NCBI GenBank assembly: GCA_964400725.1
Contig: CAYNVS010000005.1
Span: forward strand, 78,982 to 142,981
Source of the DNA: CAYNVS01 sp964400725
Lineage (GTDB): Bacteria > Myxococcota_A > SURF-8 > CAYNVS01
Length of the DNA stretch: 64,000 nucleotides
Reading direction: 5' to 3'
Shown here: positions 25,485 to 32,618 of the stretch, in pieces
Numbering within the stretch: the stretch's first letter is position 1
How the letters are laid out: each line of letters starts with the position of its first letter
Made by a program: the position numbers and the translations under genes
Notes under the pieces: generated by a model
What the model was told of the DNA's origin: nothing
Database searches by the model: none
Seen by the model: only the letters and a program-made list of their open reading frames with translations

Positions 25485-26957
25485 ATGTTGGAAGAAAAAA
25501 TTTCCCTCGGACTCACTTTCGACGACGTCCTTCTCATTCCCTCATATTCCGAAGTTCTGCCTAATACCGTGGACGTTTCCACGCAGCTCACCACGGGGAT
25601 AAAACTGTCCATTCCGCTTTTAAGCTCGGCCATGGACACAGTTACCGAGGCCAAAACGGCCATTACCATGGCGCGCAACGGAGGCATCGGCATCGTGCAT
25701 AAAAACCTTACTCCCGCTCAGCAGGCGCAGGAGGTCAACAAAGTAAAAAAGAGCGAATCGGGGATGATACTCGACCCGGTTACCATCGAGCCGAATAAGA
25801 GCATCCGCGAGGCGATAGAGCTTATGCGCGAATACAGCATAAGCGGCGTGCCGGTTACGAAAGGCAAAAAGCTCGAAGGCATTCTTACCAACCGCGATCT
25901 GCGCTTTGAAAAGAACCTGAACCGGAAGGTTAAAGAATTGATGACCGCCTCTAACCTCGTTACGGTGGTGGATCAGGTAAGCCTTGAAGAAGCTAAGTCG
26001 ATACTGCACAAGCACCGCATAGAGAAACTGCTGGTGGTGAATAAGAACGGCGAACTCATCGGTTTGATTACGACGAAGGATATTGAAAAGGCCGACAAAT
26101 ACCCGAACGCCAGCAAAGACCGTTTCGGACGCCTGCTGGTCGGCGCAGCCATAGGGGTAGGAGCCGACAAACAAGAGCGCGCCAAGGCGCTGGTGGACGC
26201 AAACGTCGATTTGATTATAGTCGATACCGCGCACGGCGACAGTAAGAACGTGCTGGAAACCGTAAAATGGCTGCGCGCCGAATACCCCGATCTCGAAATA
26301 GTCGCCGGCAACGTAGCGACTCCCGAAGGGACGCGCAGGCTTATCGAGGCGGGCGTCAACGGCGTTAAAATCGGCATCGGCCCCGGCTCAATCTGCACTA
26401 CCCGCGTCGTCGCAGGAGTCGGCGTGCCGCAGATAACGGCGATAGCGGAGTGCTCAAAAGTCGCTGATTCTTTCGGAGTTCCGATAATCGCGGACGGCGG
26501 CATTAAGTATTCCGGCGACCTCGTTAAGGCGATAGCCGCCGGAGCAAAAAGCGTAATGATCGGCTCGCTTTTGGCCGGAACCGACGAGGCTCCGGGCGAC
26601 ATGGTGCTTTACCAAGGCAGAAGCTACAAGAAATACCGCGGCATGGGAAGCATCGGCGCGATGAAGGCGGGAAGCCGCGACCGGTATTTTCAAGACTCGG
26701 TTTACGAAGAGGAAAAGCTCGTTCCCGAAGGCATCGAAGGTATGGTGCCTTACCGCGGGCCGCTGTCGGGCGTGCTCTATCAACTAATCGGCGGACTTCG
26801 CTCCGGCATGGGCTACTGCGGATGCCAGACGGTCGAGCAGCTGCGAAAGAACGGCAAATTCATACAAATAACCAACGCGGGACTGCGCGAAAGCCACGTT
26901 CACGACGTAATGATTACGCAGGAAGCTCCCAATTACCGAGTGCGCGGAGACGAATAG
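25485..26957 (+). CDS. guaB: IMP dehydrogenase
   Basis: A 490-residue IMP dehydrogenase, making XMP from IMP with NAD, the committed step to GTP. The TIM-barrel N-terminus (LTFDDVLLIPSYSEVLP) is interrupted by a CBS pair (about 95-205). The catalytic loop GIGPGSICTTR carries Cys304. The flap region with YRGMGSIGAM and the end RESHVHDV are as expected. GAGGAA precedes ATG 25485. guaA follows 43 bp downstream, forming the classical guaBA unit. Confidence 0.98.
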   Translation: MLEEKISLGLTFDDVLLIPSYSEVLPNTVDVSTQLTTGIKLSIPLLSSAMDTVTEAKTAITMARNGGIGIVHKNLTPAQQAQEVNKVKKSESGMILDPVTIEPNKSIREAIELMREYSISGVPVTKGKKLEGILTNRDLRFEKNLNRKVKELMTASNLVTVVDQVSLEEAKSILHKHRIEKLLVVNKNGELIGLITTKDIEKADKYPNASKDRFGRLLVGAAIGVGADKQERAKALVDANVDLIIVDTAHGDSKNVLETVKWLRAEYPDLEIVAGNVATPEGTRRLIEAGVNGVKIGIGPGSICTTRVVAGVGVPQITAIAECSKVADSFGVPIIADGGIKYSGDLVKAIAAGAKSVMIGSLLAGTDEAPGDMVLYQGRSYKKYRGMGSIGAMKAGSRDRYFQDSVYEEEKLVPEGIEGMVPYRGPLSGVLYQLIGGLRSGMGYCGCQTVEQLRKNGKFIQITNAGLRESHVHDVMITQEAPNYRVRGDE

Positions 26958-27000
26958 ATTTGAAGTTTTAAACGCGTCGATTGCATAACAAGGCGGCCTC

Positions 27001-28539
27001 ATGCACGAACTTTTACTTATCTTGGATTTCGGCTCCCAGTACACTCAGCTCATAGCGCGCCGCGTCCGCGAACGCAGCGTTTACTGCGAAATTCATCCGT
27101 TTAACGTTCCCGTCGAAAAAATACGCGCCATGGCGCCAAAGGGAATAATCATGTCGGGCGGGCCTGCGAGTTTGACGCAGGACGACTCTCCGCGCGTCGG
27201 AGGAGAGCTTCTCGAACTGGGCGTTCCGATACTGGGCGTCTGTTACGGGTTGCAAATGATAGGCGAGCTTTGCGGCGGCAGCGTCGTTAAGGCGCGCAAC
27301 CGCGAGTACGGCCCGGCGACGATTAACGTAAGCGACGACTCCGACCTTTTCGCCGGAATGGAAAAGAGTTTCAAAGTATGGATGAGCCACGGCGACAAGG
27401 TTGACGACATGCCGAAAGGGTTCGCTCCGCTGGCGCGCACCGACAACGCGCCGCTGGCCGCGGTGGCCGATAAATCGCGCAGAATATACGGCGTGCAGTT
27501 CCATCCGGAAGTTTCGCACACCGACAACGGAGACGAAATTCTCGGCAATTTTTTGTTTAAAATTTGCGGTTTTTCCGCAGATTGGACGCCGGCGCGCTTC
27601 GTGGACGAGTCGGTCGCGAAACTGCGAGAGACTATCGGCGAAAACGAGCGCGTCATTTGCGCGGTTTCCGGCGGAGTTGACAGCTCCGTCGCCGCGGTTC
27701 TTTTATCCCGCGCAATCGGCGACAGGCTCGTCGCCGTCTTCGTGAACAACGGCGTTCTGCGCAAAGACGAAGTCGCGCAGGTGCAGAGCATTTTAAAGGA
27801 TAAGCTGGGCGTCAATTTAATCACAATCGACGCCGCCAATCAGTTTTTAAGCGGGCTTGCGGGCGTTACGGAACCGGAGAAAAAGCGCAAAATCATCGGC
27901 AGACTGTTCATCGAGGTCTTCGAGGCGGAGGCGAAGAAGCGCGGCGACATAAAATATCTGGCGCAGGGCACAATTTACCCGGACGTCATCGAGTCGGTCT
28001 CGACCAAGGGGCCGTCGGCGACGATTAAAAGCCACCACAACGTCGGCGGCCTGCCGGAGCGGATGAACATGAAGCTGGTCGAGCCGCTGCGCGAGCTGTT
28101 CAAGGACGAAGTCCGCAAGGTCGGCATACAGCTGGGCATTCCGGAAAAGCTGATAATGCGGCATCCTTTCCCCGGCCCGGGGCTTGCGGTGCGCATACTC
28201 GGCGAGGTTGACGAGAAGCGGGTTAAAATACTGCAAAACGCCGACGCCATATATATGGAAGAATTGGATAAGAGCGGCTGGTACGCCAAAACGGCTCAGG
28301 CGTTTGCGGTTCTGCTGCCTGTAAAGGCCGTGGGCGTGATGGGCGACGAGCGAACTTACGAGCAGGTGATCGCGCTGCGCGCGGTCGTAACGCAGGATTT
28401 TATGACCGCGGATTTCGCTCCGCTGCCGCACGAGCTTTTAAGTAAAATCGCTTCGCGCATAATAAACGAGGTCAGGGGCGTAAACCGCGTCGTTTACGAC
28501 GTGAGCACAAAACCGCCGGCGACAATAGAATGGGAATAA
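27001..28539 (+). CDS. guaA: GMP synthase (glutamine-hydrolysing)
   Basis: A 512-residue GMP synthase that aminates XMP to GMP. The class-I glutamine amidotransferase domain (1-195) contains the nucleophile Cys in GVCYGLQ and FHPEVSHT. The ATP-pyrophosphatase domain starts at SGGVDSS (about 225-231). The dimerisation domain ends in TKPPATIEWE, the invariant C-terminus. It is full length and co-directional with guaB. No clear terminator was found in the 65 bp before the convergent pilin gene. Confidence 0.98.
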   Translation: MHELLLILDFGSQYTQLIARRVRERSVYCEIHPFNVPVEKIRAMAPKGIIMSGGPASLTQDDSPRVGGELLELGVPILGVCYGLQMIGELCGGSVVKARNREYGPATINVSDDSDLFAGMEKSFKVWMSHGDKVDDMPKGFAPLARTDNAPLAAVADKSRRIYGVQFHPEVSHTDNGDEILGNFLFKICGFSADWTPARFVDESVAKLRETIGENERVICAVSGGVDSSVAAVLLSRAIGDRLVAVFVNNGVLRKDEVAQVQSILKDKLGVNLITIDAANQFLSGLAGVTEPEKKRKIIGRLFIEVFEAEAKKRGDIKYLAQGTIYPDVIESVSTKGPSATIKSHHNVGGLPERMNMKLVEPLRELFKDEVRKVGIQLGIPEKLIMRHPFPGPGLAVRILGEVDEKRVKILQNADAIYMEELDKSGWYAKTAQAFAVLLPVKAVGVMGDERTYEQVIALRAVVTQDFMTADFAPLPHELLSKIASRIINEVRGVNRVVYDVSTKPPATIEWE

Positions 28540-28604
28540 AAAGCAATACGCCATAAATATAAATTTATTTTGCATTTCCCCGCATTCTTTTGCCCGTTTT
28601 ATCG

Positions 28605-29045
28605 CTACGGCGAAGTGTAGAGTATGCTCGGATTGTCGTGTTTCATGTAAATTTCAGGATTGTTGACGTAATTAACGCCGTCCAAAGACGCTTTAGCCGA
28701 GCTGTAAACTGTGTTGGTATCGTATTTAAAACTGGCCGGCGGCCTGCCTATGTTCCAATCGCTCGTCGCTTCCTTGCCGTCCTTGTCGTATGTGGAGAAG
28801 AGTTTCCAGCCTAACGTCGCAAGGTCGGGCGCGTACTGTCCGTTCCCTTGACGCACGTCCTGTTTGTAAATTATCTGGGCGGCTCGAATGTCGGCAAGCG
28901 CGGTCGTGGCCTCGACCTCGCGGGCGCGTTTGTTGTAGTAGTCGTACGCTGGCAGCCCTATCGCGGCCAGCACGGCAATAATAACGACGGTAATCATCAG
29001 CTCCAGCAGACTGAACCCTTTGATAGAATTTGAAATCTTTTTCAT
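28605..29045 (-). CDS. Type IV pilin-like protein (pilin B)
   Basis: A 146-residue prepilin. The leader MKKISNSIKG ends at a prepilin-peptidase site (G before FSLLELM), and Glu5 of the mature protein is present. The hydrophobic assembly helix ITVVIIAVLAAIGLPAYDYY follows. The C-terminal globular part is unrecognised and lacks a Cys pair. The ORF stays open 35 codons further upstream, but ATG 29045 fits the leader. It is convergent with guaA and lies behind the duplicated pilin genes; a promoter-like sequence (29088-29117) is placed just upstream of it. Confidence 0.88.
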   Translation of the reverse strand: MKKISNSIKGFSLLELMITVVIIAVLAAIGLPAYDYYNKRAREVEATTALADIRAAQIIYKQDVRQGNGQYAPDLATLGWKLFSTYDKDGKEATSDWNIGRPPASFKYDTNTVYSSAKASLDGVNYVNNPEIYMKHDNPSILYTSP

Positions 29046-29087
29046 TTCTAAAACTCCGTTGCAACCTCCGGCGTTTAGCCGTAACTG

Positions 29088-29117
29088 TTTATAATCGCGC
29101 GTATATATTGTATTCAA
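29088..29117 (-). promoter_or_regulatory. Candidate promoter for pilin B
   Basis: Reading leftward: TTGAAT (29117-29112), 18-bp spacer, TATAAA (29093-29088), about 45 bp before the pilin B start. A copy created by the duplication (30083-30112) now lies upstream of pilin A copy 1. Confidence 0.5.
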
Positions 29118-29153
29118 TATATCAAAATTAGGCAAATAAAACTTCCTCATATA

Positions 29154-29183
29154 AAAGAAAACCCCCGCATTGCGCGGGGGCTT
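29154..29183 (-). terminator. Terminator of pilin A copy 1
   Basis: CCCCCGC/GCGGGGG stem with a 5-base loop; read leftward it is followed by a T-rich run (TTTTCTTTTAT). Duplicated at 30149-30178. Confidence 0.85.
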
Positions 29184-29219
29184 CTTCGTGGATCGCTGAC
29201 AAAACGATTGGCGATTGAT

Positions 29220-29663
29220 TTAGTCGCAGGTGCCAGTAGCAGAGGCGGTTTTTCCGGCCGTGCCGATGACGATGTCGGGCGCGCCGTCATGATCCAAAGC
29301 CATCTTGTCGAAATCGACCGGGATGGTGTCGGTTTCCGTGGTCGAAGCGCAAGCATAAGCCGTGCCGGTGCCGTACTGATAGTTGGCCGGGGATTTGCCA
29401 ACCTGAGCCGCGCCGACCGTCAGGCCGTTAAGGTGCCACCTGAGCTCGGTCAAAGAAGTCGCATAGCGCGGAGTCGAGCCGCAAAGAAGCGGGTCGTCAT
29501 GGAAGGCCAACTGCATAGTGTGAATGTCGCCCAAGGAGTTCTTGGCTTCAGAAGTGCGGGACTTCTTGACGTATTCCTGATAAAGCGGAAGTCCGGCGGC
29601 GGCCAAGATGCCGATGATGACGACGACGATCATGAGTTCCAACAACGAGAATCCTTTTTTCAT
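29220..29663 (-). CDS. Type IV pilin (pilin A, copy 1)
   Basis: A 147-residue type IV pilin. The very short leader MKKG is followed by FSLLELMIVVVIIGILAAAG, with the mature Glu5 in place. The C-terminal region carries three Cys (LLCGST, YACAST, GTCD), two of which could form the usual C-terminal disulfide. A strong ribosome site GAAAGGAG precedes it. The protein is identical to that encoded at 30215-30658. The assembly machinery (PilB, PilC, PilQ, PilD) is not in the window. A sigma-54-like promoter (29739-29753) lies 76 bp upstream. Confidence 0.93.
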   Translation of the reverse strand: MKKGFSLLELMIVVVIIGILAAAGLPLYQEYVKKSRTSEAKNSLGDIHTMQLAFHDDPLLCGSTPRYATSLTELRWHLNGLTVGAAQVGKSPANYQYGTGTAYACASTTETDTIPVDFDKMALDHDGAPDIVIGTAGKTASATGTCD

Positions 29664-29720
29664 TTTAGTCTCCTTTCAAGTACGTTAAAGATACGAACAT
29701 TGGTTTACGTGTTAAAGAAC

Positions 29721-29745
29721 AAGTTGTTTACAATACAAACAACTT
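29721..29745. promoter_or_regulatory. Perfect 9-bp inverted repeat at pilin A promoter, copy 1
   Basis: AAGTTGTTT (29721-29729) and AAACAACTT (29737-29745) around 7 bases, overlapping the -12 end of the sigma-54-like promoter. It could be an operator or a 5' mRNA hairpin. Confidence 0.5.
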
Positions 29746-29753
29746 CGGCGCCA
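29739..29753 (-). promoter_or_regulatory. Sigma-54-like promoter of pilin A, copy 1
   Basis: Reading leftward TGGCGC-CGAAG-TTGT, against the consensus TGGCAC-N5-TTGC. The -24 GG and -12 TTG spacing is correct; the final C is replaced by T. Pilin genes are often RpoN-dependent and rpoN lies 5.6 kb away. Confidence 0.45.
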
Positions 29754-30061
29754 AAACAATAATTTCGCCTCAAATTAAAATAACAAAGTATATTAATGCA
29801 GTAATATCTTTAACTTCTTCCCGCCGAATGAAGACGATACAAAACCGCGCCCTAAATTTTCATTAAACGCCAAAATGTTTTATTTTTGTCAACAGGCATA
29901 CCCACAGACAATTTTTGGCGACAAAATTTGTCAGTCGGCCTTAAAATACACTTAACGCTTCTCAAAATGATACCAAATCTCAAAAAAACGCTCCCCGCGC
30001 TTATTTTGTTACGCAACCCCTTGTTTTTACAGAATAGTTTTGATTCTTTTTAGAGGAACGC
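29754..30061. other. AT-rich non-coding stretch with glpC 3' remnant (copy 1)
   Basis: The 551-bp gap between the two pilin A genes has no credible gene. Besides the promoter elements it holds a perfect palindrome, GACAAAATTTGTC (29920-29932), and at 30027-30061 the last codons of the glpC-like gene, cut off by the duplication. The right part (30063-30214) holds the second terminator and the copied pilin B promoter. Confidence 0.7.
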
Positions 30062-30148
30062 GCCGGCGTTTAGCCGTAACTGTTTATAATCGCGCGTATA
30101 TATTGTATTCAATATATCAAAATTAGGCAAATAAAACTTCCTCATATA

Positions 30149-30178
30149 AAAGAAAACCCCCGCATTGCGCGGGGGCTT
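30149..30178 (-). terminator. Terminator of pilin A copy 2
   Basis: Identical to 29154-29183. Confidence 0.85.
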
Positions 30179-30214
30179 CTTCGTGGATCGCTGACAAAAC
30201 GATTGGCGATTGAT

Positions 30215-30658
30215 TTAGTCGCAGGTGCCAGTAGCAGAGGCGGTTTTTCCGGCCGTGCCGATGACGATGTCGGGCGCGCCGTCATGATCCAAAGCCATCT
30301 TGTCGAAATCGACCGGGATGGTGTCGGTTTCCGTGGTCGAAGCGCAAGCATAAGCCGTGCCGGTGCCGTACTGATAGTTGGCCGGGGATTTGCCAACCTG
30401 AGCCGCGCCGACCGTCAGGCCGTTAAGGTGCCACCTGAGCTCGGTCAAAGAAGTCGCATAGCGCGGAGTCGAGCCGCAAAGAAGCGGGTCGTCATGGAAG
30501 GCCAACTGCATAGTGTGAATGTCGCCCAAGGAGTTCTTGGCTTCAGAAGTGCGGGACTTCTTGACGTATTCCTGATAAAGCGGAAGTCCGGCGGCGGCCA
30601 AGATGCCGATGATGACGACGACGATCATGAGTTCCAACAACGAGAATCCTTTTTTCAT
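30215..30658 (-). CDS. Type IV pilin (pilin A, copy 2)
   Basis: Identical in all 147 residues to the product of 29220-29663: leader MKKG, FSLLELM cleavage context, Glu5 and three Cys in the C-terminal half. It is the copy next to the glp operon, and so keeps the presumed original upstream region, including the sigma-54-like site at 30734-30748 and the 9-bp inverted repeat at 30716-30740. Copy 1 instead has the copied pilin B promoter further upstream. No change between copies suggests very recent duplication or gene conversion. Confidence 0.93.
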   Translation of the reverse strand: MKKGFSLLELMIVVVIIGILAAAGLPLYQEYVKKSRTSEAKNSLGDIHTMQLAFHDDPLLCGSTPRYATSLTELRWHLNGLTVGAAQVGKSPANYQYGTGTAYACASTTETDTIPVDFDKMALDHDGAPDIVIGTAGKTASATGTCD

Positions 30659-31021
30659 TTTAGTCTCCTTTCAAGTACGTTAAAGATACGAACATTGGTT
30701 TACGTGTTAAAGAACAAGTTGTTTACAATACAAACAACTTCGGCGCCAAAACAATAATTTCGCCTCAAATTAAAATAACAAAGTATATTAATGCAGTAAT
30801 ATCTTTAACTTCTTCCCGCCGAATGAAGACGATACAAAACCGCGCCCTAAATTTTCATTAAACGCCAAAATGTTTTATTTTTGTCAACAGGCATACCCAC
30901 AGACAATTTTTGGCGACAAAATTTGTCAGTCGGCCTTAAAATACACTTAACGCTTCTCAAAATGATACCAAATCTCAAAAAAACGCTCCCCGCGCTTATT
31001 TTGTTACGCAACCCCTTGTTT
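30659..31021. other. AT-rich upstream region of pilin A copy 2
   Basis: 363 bp without a gene. It holds the second sigma-54-like site (30734-30748), the inverted repeat (30716-30740) and a perfect palindrome (30915-30927), all identical to copy 1. Nothing else was recognised. Confidence 0.7.
30734..30748 (-). promoter_or_regulatory. Sigma-54-like promoter of pilin A, copy 2
   Basis: Same TGGCGC-N5-TTGT element as in copy 1, 76 bp upstream of the start. Confidence 0.45.
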
Positions 31022-31390
31022 TTACAGAATAGTTTTGATTCTTTTTAGAGGAACGCCGTATGGACAAAGCGACTCTGCTTTGTCCAAATCGAGTTTTGCC
31101 GCGAACGCCTTGTCTGCAATCATAGACAAATCTCTGCTTTCGCGCGTCGGCAGCAAATCGGGACGTCCGCCCGCCGACCTGCACAAACCGCAGCGCGTAC
31201 AGCGATGCGCTTCTATTAATGTATTTGTCGTTTCCGGCGCGTTCGGCTTAAGATTGTCTTCCTTGAAGTTTACGATAAACTGCTCGTATGGGTCTTTTTT
31301 GAGAAAGGGCAGAAGCCCGAAAAGAACGAGTTTGAAAACGTGATACCAAAAGCGCCAAGCTAAGTTGAATAAAGCGTAAGCTCTTTTCAT
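31022..31390 (-). CDS. Short GlpC-like ferredoxin protein of the glp operon
   Basis: A 122-residue protein behind glpA and glpB. An N-terminal amphipathic/hydrophobic segment (about 1-32, FNLAWRFWYHVFKLVLFGLLPFL) suggests membrane contact. One ferredoxin-like cluster is visible: CTRCGLC (about 64-70) with a distant CP near 108. Normal GlpC is about 400 residues with two clusters and two CCG domains; all of that is missing. It may hand electrons from GlpAB to an unknown membrane carrier. The 3' end lies inside the pilin duplication. Confidence 0.75.
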   Translation of the reverse strand: MKRAYALFNLAWRFWYHVFKLVLFGLLPFLKKDPYEQFIVNFKEDNLKPNAPETTNTLIEAHRCTRCGLCRSAGGRPDLLPTRESRDLSMIADKAFAAKLDLDKAESLCPYGVPLKRIKTIL

Positions 31391-31427
31391 TTGAAAATCA
31401 GCCTTTTTGTTTATTAGTTTTGTAAAA

Positions 31428-32597
31428 TCAAACCGTTAGCGCGCGCAAGGCCGCTTCGATTCCGGTTGCGAACGCGCGCAGCAGTCCGCCCGACCCCGGA
31501 CCGCGACCGCCTATCGCGTCGCCCGCCGCAAATGCGTTGCCCGCCCAAATCGCGCCGAATTTGTCTTTTATACGCATTGATTCGTCAACTTCAACGCCTA
31601 TAGTCAACCCCGGATCGCGGCCGTCAACAGTCGTCGCAAACAACCTTGACGGATCTTTCGTAATCCATTCGTCTTCGGTCATCGCCCACGGCAGATTGAC
31701 CGGCGGACGGTAATGCTCGACGCCCAAATCCTTGCCCGCCAGCAAGGCTCCGCCAATGGCGACAATTACAGCCGCGCCTGCGGGAACCTCTGCATGAGGC
31801 GCGCCGTTTAAATTGATTTGTTTAACCGCGCCTGAGGCGATTTCAATCCCTTCAATCTTCGCTCTTACGAACTCAATTCCGGCAGCGGCGGCCTCGTCAA
31901 GCAGCTTTTTATTCATTCTTTCGCCTGCAACGCCCCAAGGAGCCCAAAATTCGCTCAATGGAAGTCCGGTCGAATCGGCGAGCCTGCCGAGCGTCGCCGC
32001 TTTGCGCCCGATAACCGGCGGCAGTAAAACGGCGTCGTACAAATTTACCCTCTCTATCGCGTTAAGAAGTTTGGCGAACTGTTCCAACCCCGCGTCCGAG
32101 TCGAGCCAGTCGGCCAGCTCGTAAACGGTCGGGTCGTCCAAAGGCAGCTGCGGCAGCGAAACGCCCTCGAAACGCGCCGCGACGCCTATGTTGGCGTTGA
32201 AGTTCTTGGCCGCAAAGGCAGGCCAAAATGCGGGCAGTTCGTACAAACCGACGAGCAGTATTTTTTTCGCGCCGCCGTCCCGCGTTATAACCGCATTTTT
32301 ATGCCACGGAGCGACGACCTTTACCGGAGCGAGCGTCCCGAAGGCGTTGGCGATTTGCGCGCCGCCGGCGGCAAAGGCAAACCCAGGCAGAATTTTGCCG
32401 AGAAAATTTATTTTTTCTTCGTCCAAAGTTCCGTAAGGCGAGCCGTCGGGCTCTCTATCGACGAAACTTCCGCTCGACATCGCGCTTCCGGCGAACCCTT
32501 CGGCGATTATCTTAACCTTAGCTCCGCGTTCGCGGGCGTAAAGAGCCGCGCTTACTCCGGCCATGCCGCAGCCTAATACTATTATTTCTTTTGCCAT
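31428..32597 (-). CDS. glpB: Anaerobic glycerol-3-phosphate dehydrogenase, GlpB subunit
   Basis: A 389-residue flavoprotein subunit. It opens with a dinucleotide-binding motif (VLGCGMAGVSAALYARERGAKV, residues 6 on) and a GSFVD loop typical of GlpB. Near the C-terminus, GNAFAAGDAIGGRGPGSGG is the second FAD contact. It partners GlpA in the membrane-associated enzyme that oxidises glycerol-3-phosphate to dihydroxyacetone phosphate under anaerobic conditions. glpA ends 21 bp upstream; the short ferredoxin gene starts 37 bp downstream. Confidence 0.92.
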   Translation of the reverse strand: MAKEIIVLGCGMAGVSAALYARERGAKVKIIAEGFAGSAMSSGSFVDREPDGSPYGTLDEEKINFLGKILPGFAFAAGGAQIANAFGTLAPVKVVAPWHKNAVITRDGGAKKILLVGLYELPAFWPAFAAKNFNANIGVAARFEGVSLPQLPLDDPTVYELADWLDSDAGLEQFAKLLNAIERVNLYDAVLLPPVIGRKAATLGRLADSTGLPLSEFWAPWGVAGERMNKKLLDEAAAAGIEFVRAKIEGIEIASGAVKQINLNGAPHAEVPAGAAVIVAIGGALLAGKDLGVEHYRPPVNLPWAMTEDEWITKDPSRLFATTVDGRDPGLTIGVEVDESMRIKDKFGAIWAGNAFAAGDAIGGRGPGSGGLLRAFATGIEAALRALTV

Positions 32598-32618
32598 TGC
32601 GTATAATCTCCCGGCGCC

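Larger units (their letters stand above)
29068..30061. repeat. Tandem duplication, copy 1 (~994 bp)
   Basis: Direct repeat of 30063-31056, offset 995 bp, with no difference noticed on reading both copies. It contains a complete pilin A gene, its terminator, its upstream region and the last 35 bp of the glpC-like gene. The left breakpoint lies 23 bp upstream of the pilin B start. Confidence 0.93.
30063..31056. repeat. Tandem duplication, copy 2 (~994 bp)
   Basis: Direct repeat of 29068-30061. Its right breakpoint lies inside the 3' end of the glpC-like gene (31056). The junction near 30062 shows a two-base addition next to a shared CCG at both outer breakpoints. Confidence 0.93.

Noticed and set aside
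29208..29762. 184-codon + strand frame (and its copy at 30203-30757)
   Set aside because: Antisense to the pilin gene; the Asp-rich end is the reverse of the pilin hydrophobic helix.
29068..31056. CRISPR or prophage attachment sites in the repeat region
   Set aside because: The repeats are two long copies of a pilin segment, not short regular repeats with spacers, and no cas or integrase gene is present.
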